From contig NZ_CP018888.1 of the NCBI RefSeq assembly GCF_001936335.1, forward strand, positions 1,364,001 through 1,428,000: a stretch of 64,000 bases of DNA, read 5' to 3'. Origin of the DNA: Amylolactobacillus amylophilus DSM 20533 = JCM 1125. Its GTDB lineage: Bacteria; Bacillota; Bacilli; Lactobacillales; Lactobacillaceae. How positions within the stretch are numbered: position 1 is the stretch's first letter; each line of letters starts with the position of its first letter. Both the position numbers and the translations under genes were made by a program. Below are positions 38,991 through 47,448 of this stretch, piece by piece. Under the pieces are notes generated by a model. That model ran no database searches. It saw only the letters and a list, made by a program, of their open reading frames with translations, and had not been told where the DNA came from.

Positions 38991-39443
38991 TTAGTCCTCT
39001 TTCAGTGGCTGACGCACCACAAGTACGTCTGTCTCAGCAGTGCGGGTGACGTATTCGGTCACACTACCAATTAATAGGCGCTCAACTGCGTTTAAGCCGG
39101 TTGCACCGACCATAATCAAGTCGATGTTGTGTTTCTTCGGGTAGTCATGGGCAATAATTGATTTCGGTGAGCCAAATTCAATCTGAAAATGAGCCTCTTT
39201 AACGCCGGCATCTAGAGCTTTATGGTAGTATTCCTCCATCTTAGTCTTCGCATCCTGACTCACTTGTTCCACCATGGCTGAATCAAAGCTCGAGACATTT
39301 TGAAAAGCGCGTGTATCAATCACATGGAGAATCTCGAGTGTGGCGTCATTTCTTTTAGCGACGGCGACAGCCTTGTCGAAAGCCATATCTGCTTCCTTCG
39401 AGCCATCTACGGCAATTTGAATATGTTGGTATTGTTTTAACAT
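38991..39443 (-). CDS. Universal stress protein (UspA family)
   Basis: 150 residues. The ATP-binding GATGLNAVERLLIGSVTEYV loop (G-x2-G-x9-G-S) is near residue 115, and the N-terminal IQIAVDGSKEADMAFDKA holds the first Asp. ATG at 39443 fits the GAGAGGTGA site. It is the last gene after the 6S RNA and a small membrane protein. Confidence 0.9.
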   Translation of the reverse strand: MLKQYQHIQIAVDGSKEADMAFDKAVAVAKRNDATLEILHVIDTRAFQNVSSFDSAMVEQVSQDAKTKMEEYYHKALDAGVKEAHFQIEFGSPKSIIAHDYPKKHNIDLIMVGATGLNAVERLLIGSVTEYVTRTAETDVLVVRQPLKED

Positions 39444-39499
39444 ATAATTCACCTCTCTTTACTCTATTTTAACAAATAAACGAGTAGGAAGGGTAATAT

Positions 39500-39784
39500 T
39501 TACTTATTTAAATATTTGGTTAGCCTGAGAGTAAAGAAAAAGATGACTATGACCGAGGCAAATAGGGTGATGAAATTGTATTGTTTAGGCAGGAGAAAGA
39601 CGATGAAAATGCCGCCGACTGCGACGGCTAATAGTGCAATTGCGACAACTGTCAGCAGTTTTTGTAAAGATTGATTTGCATCGACGTTAAAGATGATAAA
39701 CTGCTTGTGTAGTCGGGTGAGGAGGTAAACGGCTAAGAAGGCCAGAAATGCGATATAGATTAGGATAACAGCTTTTAATAACAT
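39500..39784 (-). CDS. Small membrane protein before usp
   Basis: 94 residues from ATG at 39784 (TTG at 39796 also in frame). Three membrane segments: residues 1-22, 44-64 and 70-88. No family assigned. In lactobacilli a hypothetical gene of this kind and usp follow the 6S RNA, so the order here is the known one. Confidence 0.65.
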   Translation of the reverse strand: MLLKAVILIYIAFLAFLAVYLLTRLHKQFIIFNVDANQSLQKLLTVVAIALLAVAVGGIFIVFLLPKQYNFITLFASVIVIFFFTLRLTKYLNK

Positions 39785-39814
39785 GATAAATTCCAATCGT
39801 TAGGTTTTACAAAG

Positions 39815-40034
39815 AAAAAAGCAGCTTGCGCTGCTCCTTAGTTTACTATAGTAATCCGAATTGACGATGGCACCATTGACGTAGTTGAACCCGCAAGTTC
39901 TAAAAATGAGCCGTTTCCCTACAAATATGGATCCTAGACCAGCTAGTATTCCGATTTAATAGTTCTAACTAACTCTCACGTCGATATATTCGATCGGTCA
40001 ACTGTACTTCGGCTTCTCAATCAACTCAGACTAT
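39815..40034 (-). ncRNA. ssrS: 6S RNA (Lacto-usp type)
   Basis: A gene-free stretch with its own promoter (TATAAT complement at 40041-40046) and a terminator (GCAGC/GCTGC at 39821-39834 with A-run on the plus strand, i.e. U-tail on the minus strand) gives an RNA of about 215 bases. It lies between rarA and the hypothetical gene plus usp. In Bacillus the 6S-1 gene is also beside rarA, and the Lacto-usp motif, recognised as lactobacillal 6S, is defined at this position. The identity is from position and size; the fold was not computed. Confidence 0.65.
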
Positions 40035-40040
40035 ACATTA

Positions 40041-40068
40041 ATTATAACAATAAATGGTGAGTTGTAAA
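40041..40068 (-). promoter_or_regulatory. Promoter of the 6S RNA
   Basis: TTTACA (complement of 40063-40068), 16-bp spacer, TATAAT (complement of 40041-40046). Confidence 0.7.
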
Positions 40069-40135
40069 CAAAAAAGGTTGGTGCAATTCTTGATTAGAGA
40101 ACGCTACCAATTGGTTAATGAAAGGTATACAATAG

Positions 40136-41452
40136 TCAATCATTTTTTGCCTGCTTATGTTGCTTGAGACCGGCTTGTTGCATCTGACGGAGCTTCTTAT
40201 ACTGCTCTCTTAGGGCAATCTCATATTTACTATTGCCTTTAGGAGTAAAGTAACTAGCATTTAGCAGCTTATCCGGTAGATATTGTTGGGCAACCCAATC
40301 GTTCGGGTAGTTGTGTGCGTATTGATACGAGACACCGTGGTTAAGTTTCTTTGCGCCGGAATAGTGCGCATCCTTCAGAGAATCCGGTATTGAGCCGACA
40401 TCCTTACTACGCACGTCCGTTAGCGCAGCGTCGATTGCTGTCATGGCAGAGTTGGTTTTAGGAGATAGGGCCAGCTCGATCACGGCATTTGCTAGTGGTA
40501 TCCGGGCTTCAGGAAAGCCTAATTGATTTGCCGCATAGATAGCGTTAATGGCGTGACTTGCGGCTGCCGGGTTTGCTAGTCCGATGTCTTCGTAGGCGAT
40601 GACTGAGAGGCGGCGGCTAATTGACACCAGGTCACCGGATTCGATTAACCGCGCCAGGTAGTGAAGCGCGGCATCGACATCCGAACCCCGAATTGACTTC
40701 TGAAAAGCGGAGATGAGGTCGTAGTGCCCGTCACCCGAGGCATCGAAATGTTGAATTTTCTTCTGGATAGAGTTAGCAATGTCTGACTGCTCAAGTAGTA
40801 GAGGCTCGTCTTCAGCGGGCGCTTTCTCAATGCGGGTAGACATCACGGCCAATTCCAGTGCGTTGAGCGTTGCTCGAACGTCGCCGTTAGCATTCTCAAT
40901 TAGCAGTTGCTCGGCATCCTTCGTTAACTCAACGTGATATTTACCCAAGCCGTGATCAACGTCTGTTAGAGCGCGGTCCACCGCAATCTTAATGTCGGCG
41001 AATTCGAGTGGCCTCAATTCAAAAATCTGGGTTCTAGACCGAATTGCCGGGCTAGTACTGATGTACGGATTTTCTGTCGTGGCACCGATGAGAATAATCT
41101 GGCCTGATTCAAGCAGAGGGAGGAGAAAGTCCTGCTTAGTTTTATCTAAGCGGTGAATCTCATCCAGTAAGAGAATTACGGTACCACTCATCTTGCCTTC
41201 CTCGGCCACAATTTTTAAATCTTGTTTCGAGTCGGTAGCGGCATTTAATTTTCTAAACGCGTATTTAGTCGAGCCGGCAATTGCGCTTGCAATGCTAGTC
41301 TTGCCAATTCCGGGTGGTCCGTACAGGATCATCGATGAGAGGAGCTTGGCCTCGACCATGCGCCGAATAATCTTTCCCGGTCCCACCAGGTGCGTTTGAC
41401 CGACGACTTCGTCCAGGTTAGTTGGGCGCATTCTGTATGCTAAAGGTTGCAT
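40136..41452 (-). CDS. rarA: Replication-associated recombination protein A
   Basis: AAA+ ATPase acting at stalled forks, 438 residues. Walker A GPPGIGKTS near residue 45, Walker B LLLDEIHR near residue 95, and the RarA C-terminal tetramerisation domain including YEDIGLANPAA. Also called MgsA/YrvN. It follows the YueI-like gene by 43 bp and is followed by the 6S RNA promoter. ATG at 41452. Confidence 0.95.
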   Translation of the reverse strand: MQPLAYRMRPTNLDEVVGQTHLVGPGKIIRRMVEAKLLSSMILYGPPGIGKTSIASAIAGSTKYAFRKLNAATDSKQDLKIVAEEGKMSGTVILLLDEIHRLDKTKQDFLLPLLESGQIILIGATTENPYISTSPAIRSRTQIFELRPLEFADIKIAVDRALTDVDHGLGKYHVELTKDAEQLLIENANGDVRATLNALELAVMSTRIEKAPAEDEPLLLEQSDIANSIQKKIQHFDASGDGHYDLISAFQKSIRGSDVDAALHYLARLIESGDLVSISRRLSVIAYEDIGLANPAAASHAINAIYAANQLGFPEARIPLANAVIELALSPKTNSAMTAIDAALTDVRSKDVGSIPDSLKDAHYSGAKKLNHGVSYQYAHNYPNDWVAQQYLPDKLLNASYFTPKGNSKYEIALREQYKKLRQMQQAGLKQHKQAKND

Positions 41453-41495
41453 TTTTTGCCTCTAATTCATCAAAGTTATGTGGTTCGTTACGTGC

Positions 41496-41888
41496 TTATT
41501 GTGCTGGGTATTTGGCGGCAAAATCAATCTGTTCTTCGTTGATGGCCGTTGGTGCTACAACAAGTAATCCAGTGGCCTCCGGCTCAGTTCTCGCGGTGTC
41601 ATCACTAACTAGGCGAAATTTGGTGTCTTTCTTGCTGGCAGTCATGATGACTTGGTTTAGGAGGGTTGATTGCTGCTGCTTTCCATTGATCAGGATCTGG
41701 TAGTGGGCAAAGTCGGCGAAGTGCCGGATGAATCTAGCTATGGTTTGTTTATCCTGCATTTCGGCGACTGTTAAGCGCACGAAGACGCGCTCGCGCAGGC
41801 TACCGAGGTACCGCCTGTGCTCATCTATATTTAGCTCGGGTTGGCCGTGCATAGCTTGTTCCAAGCGATCGTTGACGTTTTCTCCCAT
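41496..41888 (-). CDS. YueI-like protein (DUF1694)
   Basis: 130 residues from ATG at 41888, which has AAAGGAG ten bases upstream; the frame is open for 33 codons more but that part covers a terminator region. It contains the LRERVFVRLTVAEMQDK segment typical of YueI-like proteins. Function unknown. Probably cotranscribed with rarA. Confidence 0.8.
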   Translation of the reverse strand: MGENVNDRLEQAMHGQPELNIDEHRRYLGSLRERVFVRLTVAEMQDKQTIARFIRHFADFAHYQILINGKQQQSTLLNQVIMTASKKDTKFRLVSDDTARTEPEATGLLVVAPTAINEEQIDFAAKYPAQ

Positions 41889-41958
41889 GGTTTCTAACTC
41901 CTTTTGCAAAAGTTTGATAGTTGTCTTAGATTTAATTATATCATGGAAGCAACTAAAC

Positions 41959-41983
41959 AAAAAAACCTTCCCAAGAGGGAAGG
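41959..41983 (-). terminator. Terminator of rpsD
   Basis: CCTTCCC (complement strand) with GGGAAGG around a four-base loop and seven U. It lies 28 bp after the rpsD stop. Confidence 0.85.
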
Positions 41984-42010
41984 CCAACTTTGCAGTTTCT
42001 TTCGAATTGA

Positions 42011-42622
42011 TTAAAGTTTCTTGTTGTAGAATTCAACAACTAGGGCTTCATCAATTTCAGGCTCTAATTCGTCACGTTCAGGTAAACGAGTTAATGAACC
42101 AGTTAATTTGTTATCGTCAAAAGTAACGAATGATGAACGTGAAGCAGTTGCTTCAAGTGCATCTTTGATTTGTGCTAAGTTACGTGAGCGTTCACGCACG
42201 CCAATTTCCTGGCCAACCTTCACTTCATATGAAGGAATGTCGACGCGCTTGCCATCAACGGTGATGTGACCGTGATTTACAAGCTGACGAGCTTGTTCAC
42301 GAGTAGTTGCAAGACCTAAACGATAAACAACGTTATCAAGTCTTTGTTCAAGCAAGACCATGAAGTTGTTACCATGCTTACCGTGGCGAATCTTACCAGC
42401 TTTGATAAAGAGGTTCACGAATTGACGTTCAGTCATTCCGTACATCCAACGAAGCTTTTGTTTCTCGCGTAATTGTAAACCGTATTCTGAATTTTTGCTC
42501 CGGCTATTTGGACCGTGATCGCCAGGTGCATATGCACGACGAGCAAGTTCCTTACCAGTGCCTGAAAGTGACAAGCCTAAACGTCTTGAACGTTTCCAAC
42601 TTGGACCAGTATATCTAGACAT
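42011..42622 (-). CDS. rpsD: 30S ribosomal protein S4
   Basis: 203 residues; primary 16S rRNA binder and start of small-subunit assembly. The S4 RNA-binding domain ([21 protein letters not shown]) is at about residues 107-127, and the N-terminal [15 protein letters not shown] is standard. It stands alone, as in other Firmicutes, with a long leader. ATG at 42622 has GGAGG ten bases upstream. Confidence 0.97.
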   Translation of the reverse strand: MSRYTGPSWKRSRRLGLSLSGTGKELARRAYAPGDHGPNSRSKNSEYGLQLREKQKLRWMYGMTERQFVNLFIKAGKIRHGKHGNNFMVLLEQRLDNVVYRLGLATTREQARQLVNHGHITVDGKRVDIPSYEVKVGQEIGVRERSRNLAQIKDALEATASRSSFVTFDDNKLTGSLTRLPERDELEPEIDEALVVEFYNKKL

Positions 42623-42789
42623 ATATGTATATCCTCCATTTTGTTTTGGAGTAAAATATCACACAGAGTTCAACATTCGTGCATCTAAAGTTGTGTTTTC
42701 ACCTCGTACAGCCGCGGGTTACTTATCGAACTAAAACCGCCTTTAGATGTTGACGTTCTTGTCACTCTTCGCTGCAAATATTTTACACT
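42623..42789 (-). promoter_or_regulatory. S4 autoregulatory leader of rpsD
   Basis: A leader of about 165 bases without a gene. CTTTAGATG (complement strand: 42682-42690) and CATCTAAAG (42741-42749) form a 9-bp stem enclosing about 50 bases, with further pairing. In Firmicutes S4 protein binds such a leader to repress its own synthesis. The identity is inferred from position and structure. Confidence 0.55.
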
Positions 42790-42795
42790 CGTTCT

Positions 42796-42823
42796 ATTAT
42801 ACGACAAAGTGTGCCAGATGCAA
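42796..42823 (-). promoter_or_regulatory. Promoter of rpsD
   Basis: TTGCAT (complement of 42818-42823), 16-bp spacer, TATAAT (complement of 42796-42801). ezrA on the other strand has an extended -10 (TGCTATAAT, ending at 42905). Confidence 0.7.
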
Positions 42824-42937
42824 GTTAAAGTTCTGTTGCAACACATAATTTTTATTGGACAAAATTTGGAATTCAGTAAGGAATTACGAGATTATTTGCT
42901 ATAATAAGGAATAGTTAAACATTGGGGGACAAACTAG

Positions 42938-44650
42938 ATGTCGTTACCACAAACAATTATCATCATCAGCTTAGTGCTGTTAATACTCATCGTCTTGATC
43001 GGAGTTGTAGTATACAATAGTCGCTTAAGACGCAAAATAGAGCAGTTACAGAGTGAATTACTAGAACTGAATTTTGCGCCGATCGAGGACCAAATTACGC
43101 GGCTCAATGCAATGTCACTCTCGGGTGAAAGTCTGTCTACATTCACGACCTGGCGGCTAGTTTTTGAGAAAGTTAAGAAGACTAAACTACCGGAATTAAC
43201 GCAGCAACTTACTGATGCGGAAGCCGATAACGGTCATTATAGCATTTTCTCAACACGAAGATTAGTCAATAGTGTAAATAAAGAGCTGACGGAATCAAAG
43301 GATGATTTGGTCAATACAGCAGCCGTGTTTGAGCAGTTATTGCAGAGTAACCGGGAGAACGAAACGCAATTGAATACCCTGTTAAATAGGTATCAGACCA
43401 TGAGAAAAGCCGTTCTTTCTAACTCTTTTAAGTACGGCGTGGCGCTTGATCAGTTAGAAGATAAATTGACCGAGATGGAGACTGATTTCGACACCGTCAA
43501 GAACCTAAGCAGTCAGGGAGATCATGTTGAGGCTAAGCGTGTACTGACAAGGCTCAATGCGTCTTTAACAACGCTAGACGATATTTTGCCGGTCCTTGAA
43601 CGTGCAGAACAAGAATTAAGCGACGAATTCCCGGCTCAATTAAAGGAAATAACTACTGCCTATAAGGACATGCTGGCAGATAAGTATAACTTCCCTGGAA
43701 CGGACATTTTGGAGGAGATTAAGCGGCTGCAGGAGGATTTGCAAAAAGCACGTAACCTCCAAACTAACCTTGATGTTGGTGAGTTGCAGGAGAGCAATGA
43801 ACTGGTTTCTAATCAAATAGATGGTTTATATGAACGACTTGAACGCGAGATTAAAGCGAGGAAGGTGGTTGATAAAGAGACTGACCTCCTTGTTAAGCAA
43901 TTCAGCCAATCAGAGCTCGAGAGTACTAAGCTAATTAAGAAACTTGATCACATAGATCAGAGCTACCAGTTAACGCATGGAGAACTCCCGGAGGCTAATC
44001 AGTTGGCAGACGAGGTTAAGCAGATGTCCGCTGACTTTACGACCGACCAAGAAAGAGTAGCTGCAGGTAAGGCGGTCTTCTCAAACGTGCAGGTTGATTA
44101 CGAACGCATTACGAAACGTTTAATTGCAATTCAGAAAAGACAGCAGGAAATCTCGACCGACGTGGATGGGCTGTATGAAGCCGAGCGAATCGCTAAAGGC
44201 TCACTCGATAATTTCGCCCAAGAAGTCAGTCTGATTAAGCGAAAGATTGACAGGCAGGCATTACCGGGTTTACCGACGAATTTTATTGATTTCTACCAGG
44301 TGGTTGTGAACGAAATTGGTGAACTAAACACCGAGTTAGAACGGGTGCGCATTAATCTTGAGTCAATCTCCAACAAGTTAATTCTGATTCAAGAAGATGT
44401 TAACCGCTTAAATAGTGAGACTGCCGAGATTACGAGTTCGGCAAATTTGGTGGAGTTGACCGTTCAATATGCGAACAAGTACATCGGTGACGGTAGAATT
44501 AAGGAGGCAATAGCCGAGGCAATGCGCCAGTATCAACAAGAGTATACGTATAAGCGGGCGCTTGATACCATTGCCACTGCGCTTGAGGAAGTCGAGCCAG
44601 GAGCGTTCAACCGGATTGAGCACGATTATTATGCGCAGAATGATAAGTAA
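42938..44650 (+). CDS. ezrA: Septation ring formation regulator
   Basis: 570 residues. One N-terminal membrane helix (about residues 5-26, PQTIIIISLVLLILIVLIGVV) and a long coiled coil, the bent spectrin-like rod of EzrA, which binds FtsZ and limits ring number. Typical length for the family. ATG at 42938, divergent from rpsD. Confidence 0.93.
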   Translation: MSLPQTIIIISLVLLILIVLIGVVVYNSRLRRKIEQLQSELLELNFAPIEDQITRLNAMSLSGESLSTFTTWRLVFEKVKKTKLPELTQQLTDAEADNGHYSIFSTRRLVNSVNKELTESKDDLVNTAAVFEQLLQSNRENETQLNTLLNRYQTMRKAVLSNSFKYGVALDQLEDKLTEMETDFDTVKNLSSQGDHVEAKRVLTRLNASLTTLDDILPVLERAEQELSDEFPAQLKEITTAYKDMLADKYNFPGTDILEEIKRLQEDLQKARNLQTNLDVGELQESNELVSNQIDGLYERLEREIKARKVVDKETDLLVKQFSQSELESTKLIKKLDHIDQSYQLTHGELPEANQLADEVKQMSADFTTDQERVAAGKAVFSNVQVDYERITKRLIAIQKRQQEISTDVDGLYEAERIAKGSLDNFAQEVSLIKRKIDRQALPGLPTNFIDFYQVVVNEIGELNTELERVRINLESISNKLILIQEDVNRLNSETAEITSSANLVELTVQYANKYIGDGRIKEAIAEAMRQYQQEYTYKRALDTIATALEEVEPGAFNRIEHDYYAQNDK

Positions 44651-44738
44651 AAAAAATTGCTGAAAGCAAGTTTTTGGGCTATACTTTCACAAGTTATAAT
44701 ACGACCAGTAGGTCGTTTTTTTGTTGGGAGAGTTGAGA

Positions 44739-45905
44739 ATGATTTACTTTGATAATAGTGCGACAACAAAGATTGATCCTAGTGCACTAGAGACCTACCA
44801 GAAGGTGGCACAAGATATTTGGGGCAATCCATCTAGCTTACACGAGCTCGGTGATCAGGCGTTCCAAATGCTGGAAACTGCCCGCAAACAAGTAGCCAGT
44901 CTGTTAGGATTTAAGCCACATGAGATTTTCTTCACCAGCGGTGGTACGGAAAGTGATAATTGGGCAATTAAGGGTACGGCACTTGCTAAACGGGAATTTG
45001 GGCGGCACATCATCACCAGTAGTGTCGAACACCCAGCGGTAATGAACTCGGTGCTCCAACTGGAACAATTGGGCTTTGAAGTCACAATTCTTCCGGTTGA
45101 TGCTTCTGGGCGGGTTAGTGTGGCAGACCTGAGGCAAGCAATCAGAAAAGATACCATTCTGGTCTCGATTATGGCGGTCAACAATGAGATTGGGGCAATT
45201 CAGCCCATCCAGGAGATTGGTGACTTATTGGAAGATTATCCTACCGTGCATTTTCATGTTGATGCAGTTCAGGGACTAGGGAAGAATCTTTGGCAGAAAA
45301 TCTATCATCGAAGGATTGACTTGATGAGTTTCTCCGGGCATAAGTTTCATGGACCACGCGGGATTGGTATCCTCTACAAGAAAGAACGGCGCCAAATTGC
45401 GCCGCTCATGACTGGTGGGGGGCAAGAGCGTGACCTGCGATCAGGCACGGAGAATACACCGGCGATTGCGGCGATGGCAAAAGCCCTCCGATTACTACTG
45501 ACTGACGAACCTGAGAAGGCAGAGCACCAGCTAGCCATTAAGGGAAAGATTTATGATTACCTGAAAGATAAGCCAGGAATCCAAATATTCTCCCCACTGA
45601 CTGATGATTTCTCACCACATGTGTTATGTTTCTCGCTTGTAGGGATTCGGGGAGAGACTGTCGTGCATACGCTTGAAAGTAAGGGGATTTACTTCTCAAC
45701 CACGAGTGCTTGCTCAAGTAAAAAAGGAATTGAGTCAAGCACACTGAAGGCGATGCAGGTACCAGAGAAAGTGGCCACTAGTGCCGTGAGACTCAGTTTC
45801 GACGAGAACAATACCATGGCTGAAGCTGATGAGTTTATCGCCACATTTGAACCAATCTACCAGCATTTTTATGCGATTAATCATCACGGTAACGAGGCTA
45901 AATAA
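44739..45905 (+). CDS. Cysteine desulfurase (NifS/IscS type)
   Basis: 388 residues from ATG at 44739. PLP lysine in SFSGHKFHGPRGIG (about residue 200), N-terminal MIYFDNSATTK, and the mobile catalytic cysteine in STTSACSSKKG (about residue 327). It delivers sulfur to the ThiI enzyme encoded 26 bp downstream, so the pair most likely makes 4-thiouridine in tRNA (the role of NifZ in Bacillus). Confidence 0.93.
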   Translation: MIYFDNSATTKIDPSALETYQKVAQDIWGNPSSLHELGDQAFQMLETARKQVASLLGFKPHEIFFTSGGTESDNWAIKGTALAKREFGRHIITSSVEHPAVMNSVLQLEQLGFEVTILPVDASGRVSVADLRQAIRKDTILVSIMAVNNEIGAIQPIQEIGDLLEDYPTVHFHVDAVQGLGKNLWQKIYHRRIDLMSFSGHKFHGPRGIGILYKKERRQIAPLMTGGGQERDLRSGTENTPAIAAMAKALRLLLTDEPEKAEHQLAIKGKIYDYLKDKPGIQIFSPLTDDFSPHVLCFSLVGIRGETVVHTLESKGIYFSTTSACSSKKGIESSTLKAMQVPEKVATSAVRLSFDENNTMAEADEFIATFEPIYQHFYAINHHGNEAK

Positions 45906-45931
45906 TACAGACTAAAGTAGGAGTTAATTAA

Positions 45932-47152
45932 GTGGAATACACAGAGATTATGGTGCGCTACGGCGAGCTTTCGACTAAGGGTAAGAATCGCAAAGATTTT
46001 ATCGGCCGGCTAAACGGCAACGTCACGAAGGCCCTGCGCGCTTACAAAGATACAATTAACATTCAACCAAAGCGTGATCGGATGCACATTATTCTAAATG
46101 GTGCACCTTTTGACGAAATCGATCATATTCTTGGTAAAGTGTTTGGCATTCAGACATATTCACCCGCAATTAGGATTGAACGCGATATTGAGTTGGTGAA
46201 GCAGACGGCCCTAGAACTGATGCAGGCAACATATGAACCGGGAATGACCTATAAGGTGAACACGAGACGGTCGGATCATGGATATGAGTATGACACGAAT
46301 CAGATGAACCTCCTCATTGGTGACTACTTGAGCGAACAGATGCCTGAAATGAAAGTTCAGATGCGAAACGCCGACCTCGTCTTGAGGATTGAGGTGCGCC
46401 ACGATGCAATTTATCTGTCCAATCAATTGATTCACGGTGCTGGTGGTTTACCAGTGGGCACCGCCGGCAAGGGCGTGATGATGCTCTCCGGGGGAATTGA
46501 CTCACCGGTAGCCAGCTACTTGGCTATGAAACGTGGCGTGGAGATTGAAATGGTGCACTTCTTCAGCCCACCCTACACAACCAAAAAGGCGCTGGCAAAG
46601 GCTCAGGAGCTGACGGGGAAGCTCGCTAACTACAGCGGTAAGATTAACTTCATCGCCGTGCCTTTTGCTGAGATTCAAGAGACCATTAAGGCAAATGTAC
46701 CTGAAGGCTACTTGATGACGATTCAACGCCGCTTCATGCTGCGGCTCACGGATATTATTCGTGATCAAAGAGAGGCACTCGCCATTTTTAACGGCGAGGC
46801 GATCGGGCAGGTGGCCTCCCAGACTCTTGAAAGTATGGCCGCAATTAATGACGTGACCAACACGCCCATCCTGCGGCCGGTAGCAACGATGGACAAAACA
46901 GAGATTATCAAAATTGCGGAGGAGATTGACACATTTGATCTTTCGGTGATGCCGTTTGAGGATTGTTGTACAATCTTCGCTCCACCGCGTCCAAAGACGA
47001 GACCAAACCTAGATAAAGCGCGACACTATGAGCAGATGCTTGATGTCACTGGTCTCATCGAGCGGGCACTCTCGGGCATTGAGATTACCCCAGTTTACCC
47101 AGAGCAACAGTTCCTCAATGATGAAGAAGATTTTGCCACAAGTCTGCTCTAA
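45932..47152 (+). CDS. thiI: tRNA 4-thiouridine synthetase
   Basis: 406 residues. N-terminal ferredoxin-like and THUMP domains (about residues 1-170) and a C-terminal PP-loop ATPase ([17 protein letters not shown] at about residue 188). It lacks the rhodanese extension of the enterobacterial form. GTG at 45932. It follows the cysteine desulfurase and precedes the valS T-box by about 50 bp. Confidence 0.94.
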   Translation: MEYTEIMVRYGELSTKGKNRKDFIGRLNGNVTKALRAYKDTINIQPKRDRMHIILNGAPFDEIDHILGKVFGIQTYSPAIRIERDIELVKQTALELMQATYEPGMTYKVNTRRSDHGYEYDTNQMNLLIGDYLSEQMPEMKVQMRNADLVLRIEVRHDAIYLSNQLIHGAGGLPVGTAGKGVMMLSGGIDSPVASYLAMKRGVEIEMVHFFSPPYTTKKALAKAQELTGKLANYSGKINFIAVPFAEIQETIKANVPEGYLMTIQRRFMLRLTDIIRDQREALAIFNGEAIGQVASQTLESMAAINDVTNTPILRPVATMDKTEIIKIAEEIDTFDLSVMPFEDCCTIFAPPRPKTRPNLDKARHYEQMLDVTGLIERALSGIEITPVYPEQQFLNDEEDFATSLL

Positions 47153-47166
47153 TCGAACAGAAAAAT

Positions 47167-47195
47167 TTTACATTGCGCACTATTTCGAGTAGAAT
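47167..47195 (+). promoter_or_regulatory. Promoter of the valS leader
   Basis: TTTACA (47167-47172), 17-bp spacer, TAGAAT (47190-47195). Confidence 0.7.
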
Positions 47196-47202
47196 TTCAC
47201 TA

Positions 47203-47433
47203 TAAGCTTTGAACAAGAGAAGTTCGGCACCAACAGAGAGAAACGTAGCTGAGAAGTTTCATCACCGAACGCAGTAGCTTGGGAGCTGGTTTACTGAGTT
47301 TAGTAAGTAAACCCGGGACACCGTTATCGATTTAAGTGAAGCCGCCTATTGAGATTAATTACGGCAATGGGTGAGCTTAATTTAGGTGGTACCGCGGTTA
47401 ATTCGTCCTAGACATTTGTCTAGGACTTTTTTT
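47203..47433 (+). promoter_or_regulatory. T-box riboswitch of valS
   Basis: Leader of about 230 bases. The T-box AGGTGGTACCGCG is at 47384-47396; its TGGT matches a tRNA end with discriminator A. The terminator is GTCCTAGAC/GTCTAGGAC (47405-47413 with 47418-47426) followed by seven T. In stem I, GTTCGG pairs with CCGAAC, and the 3' side then reads GCA GTA GCTT, so the specifier is most likely GTA (47274-47276), a valine codon. Uncharged tRNA-Val would favour antitermination. Confidence 0.93.
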
Positions 47434-47448
47434 ATTGGAGGATGAACC

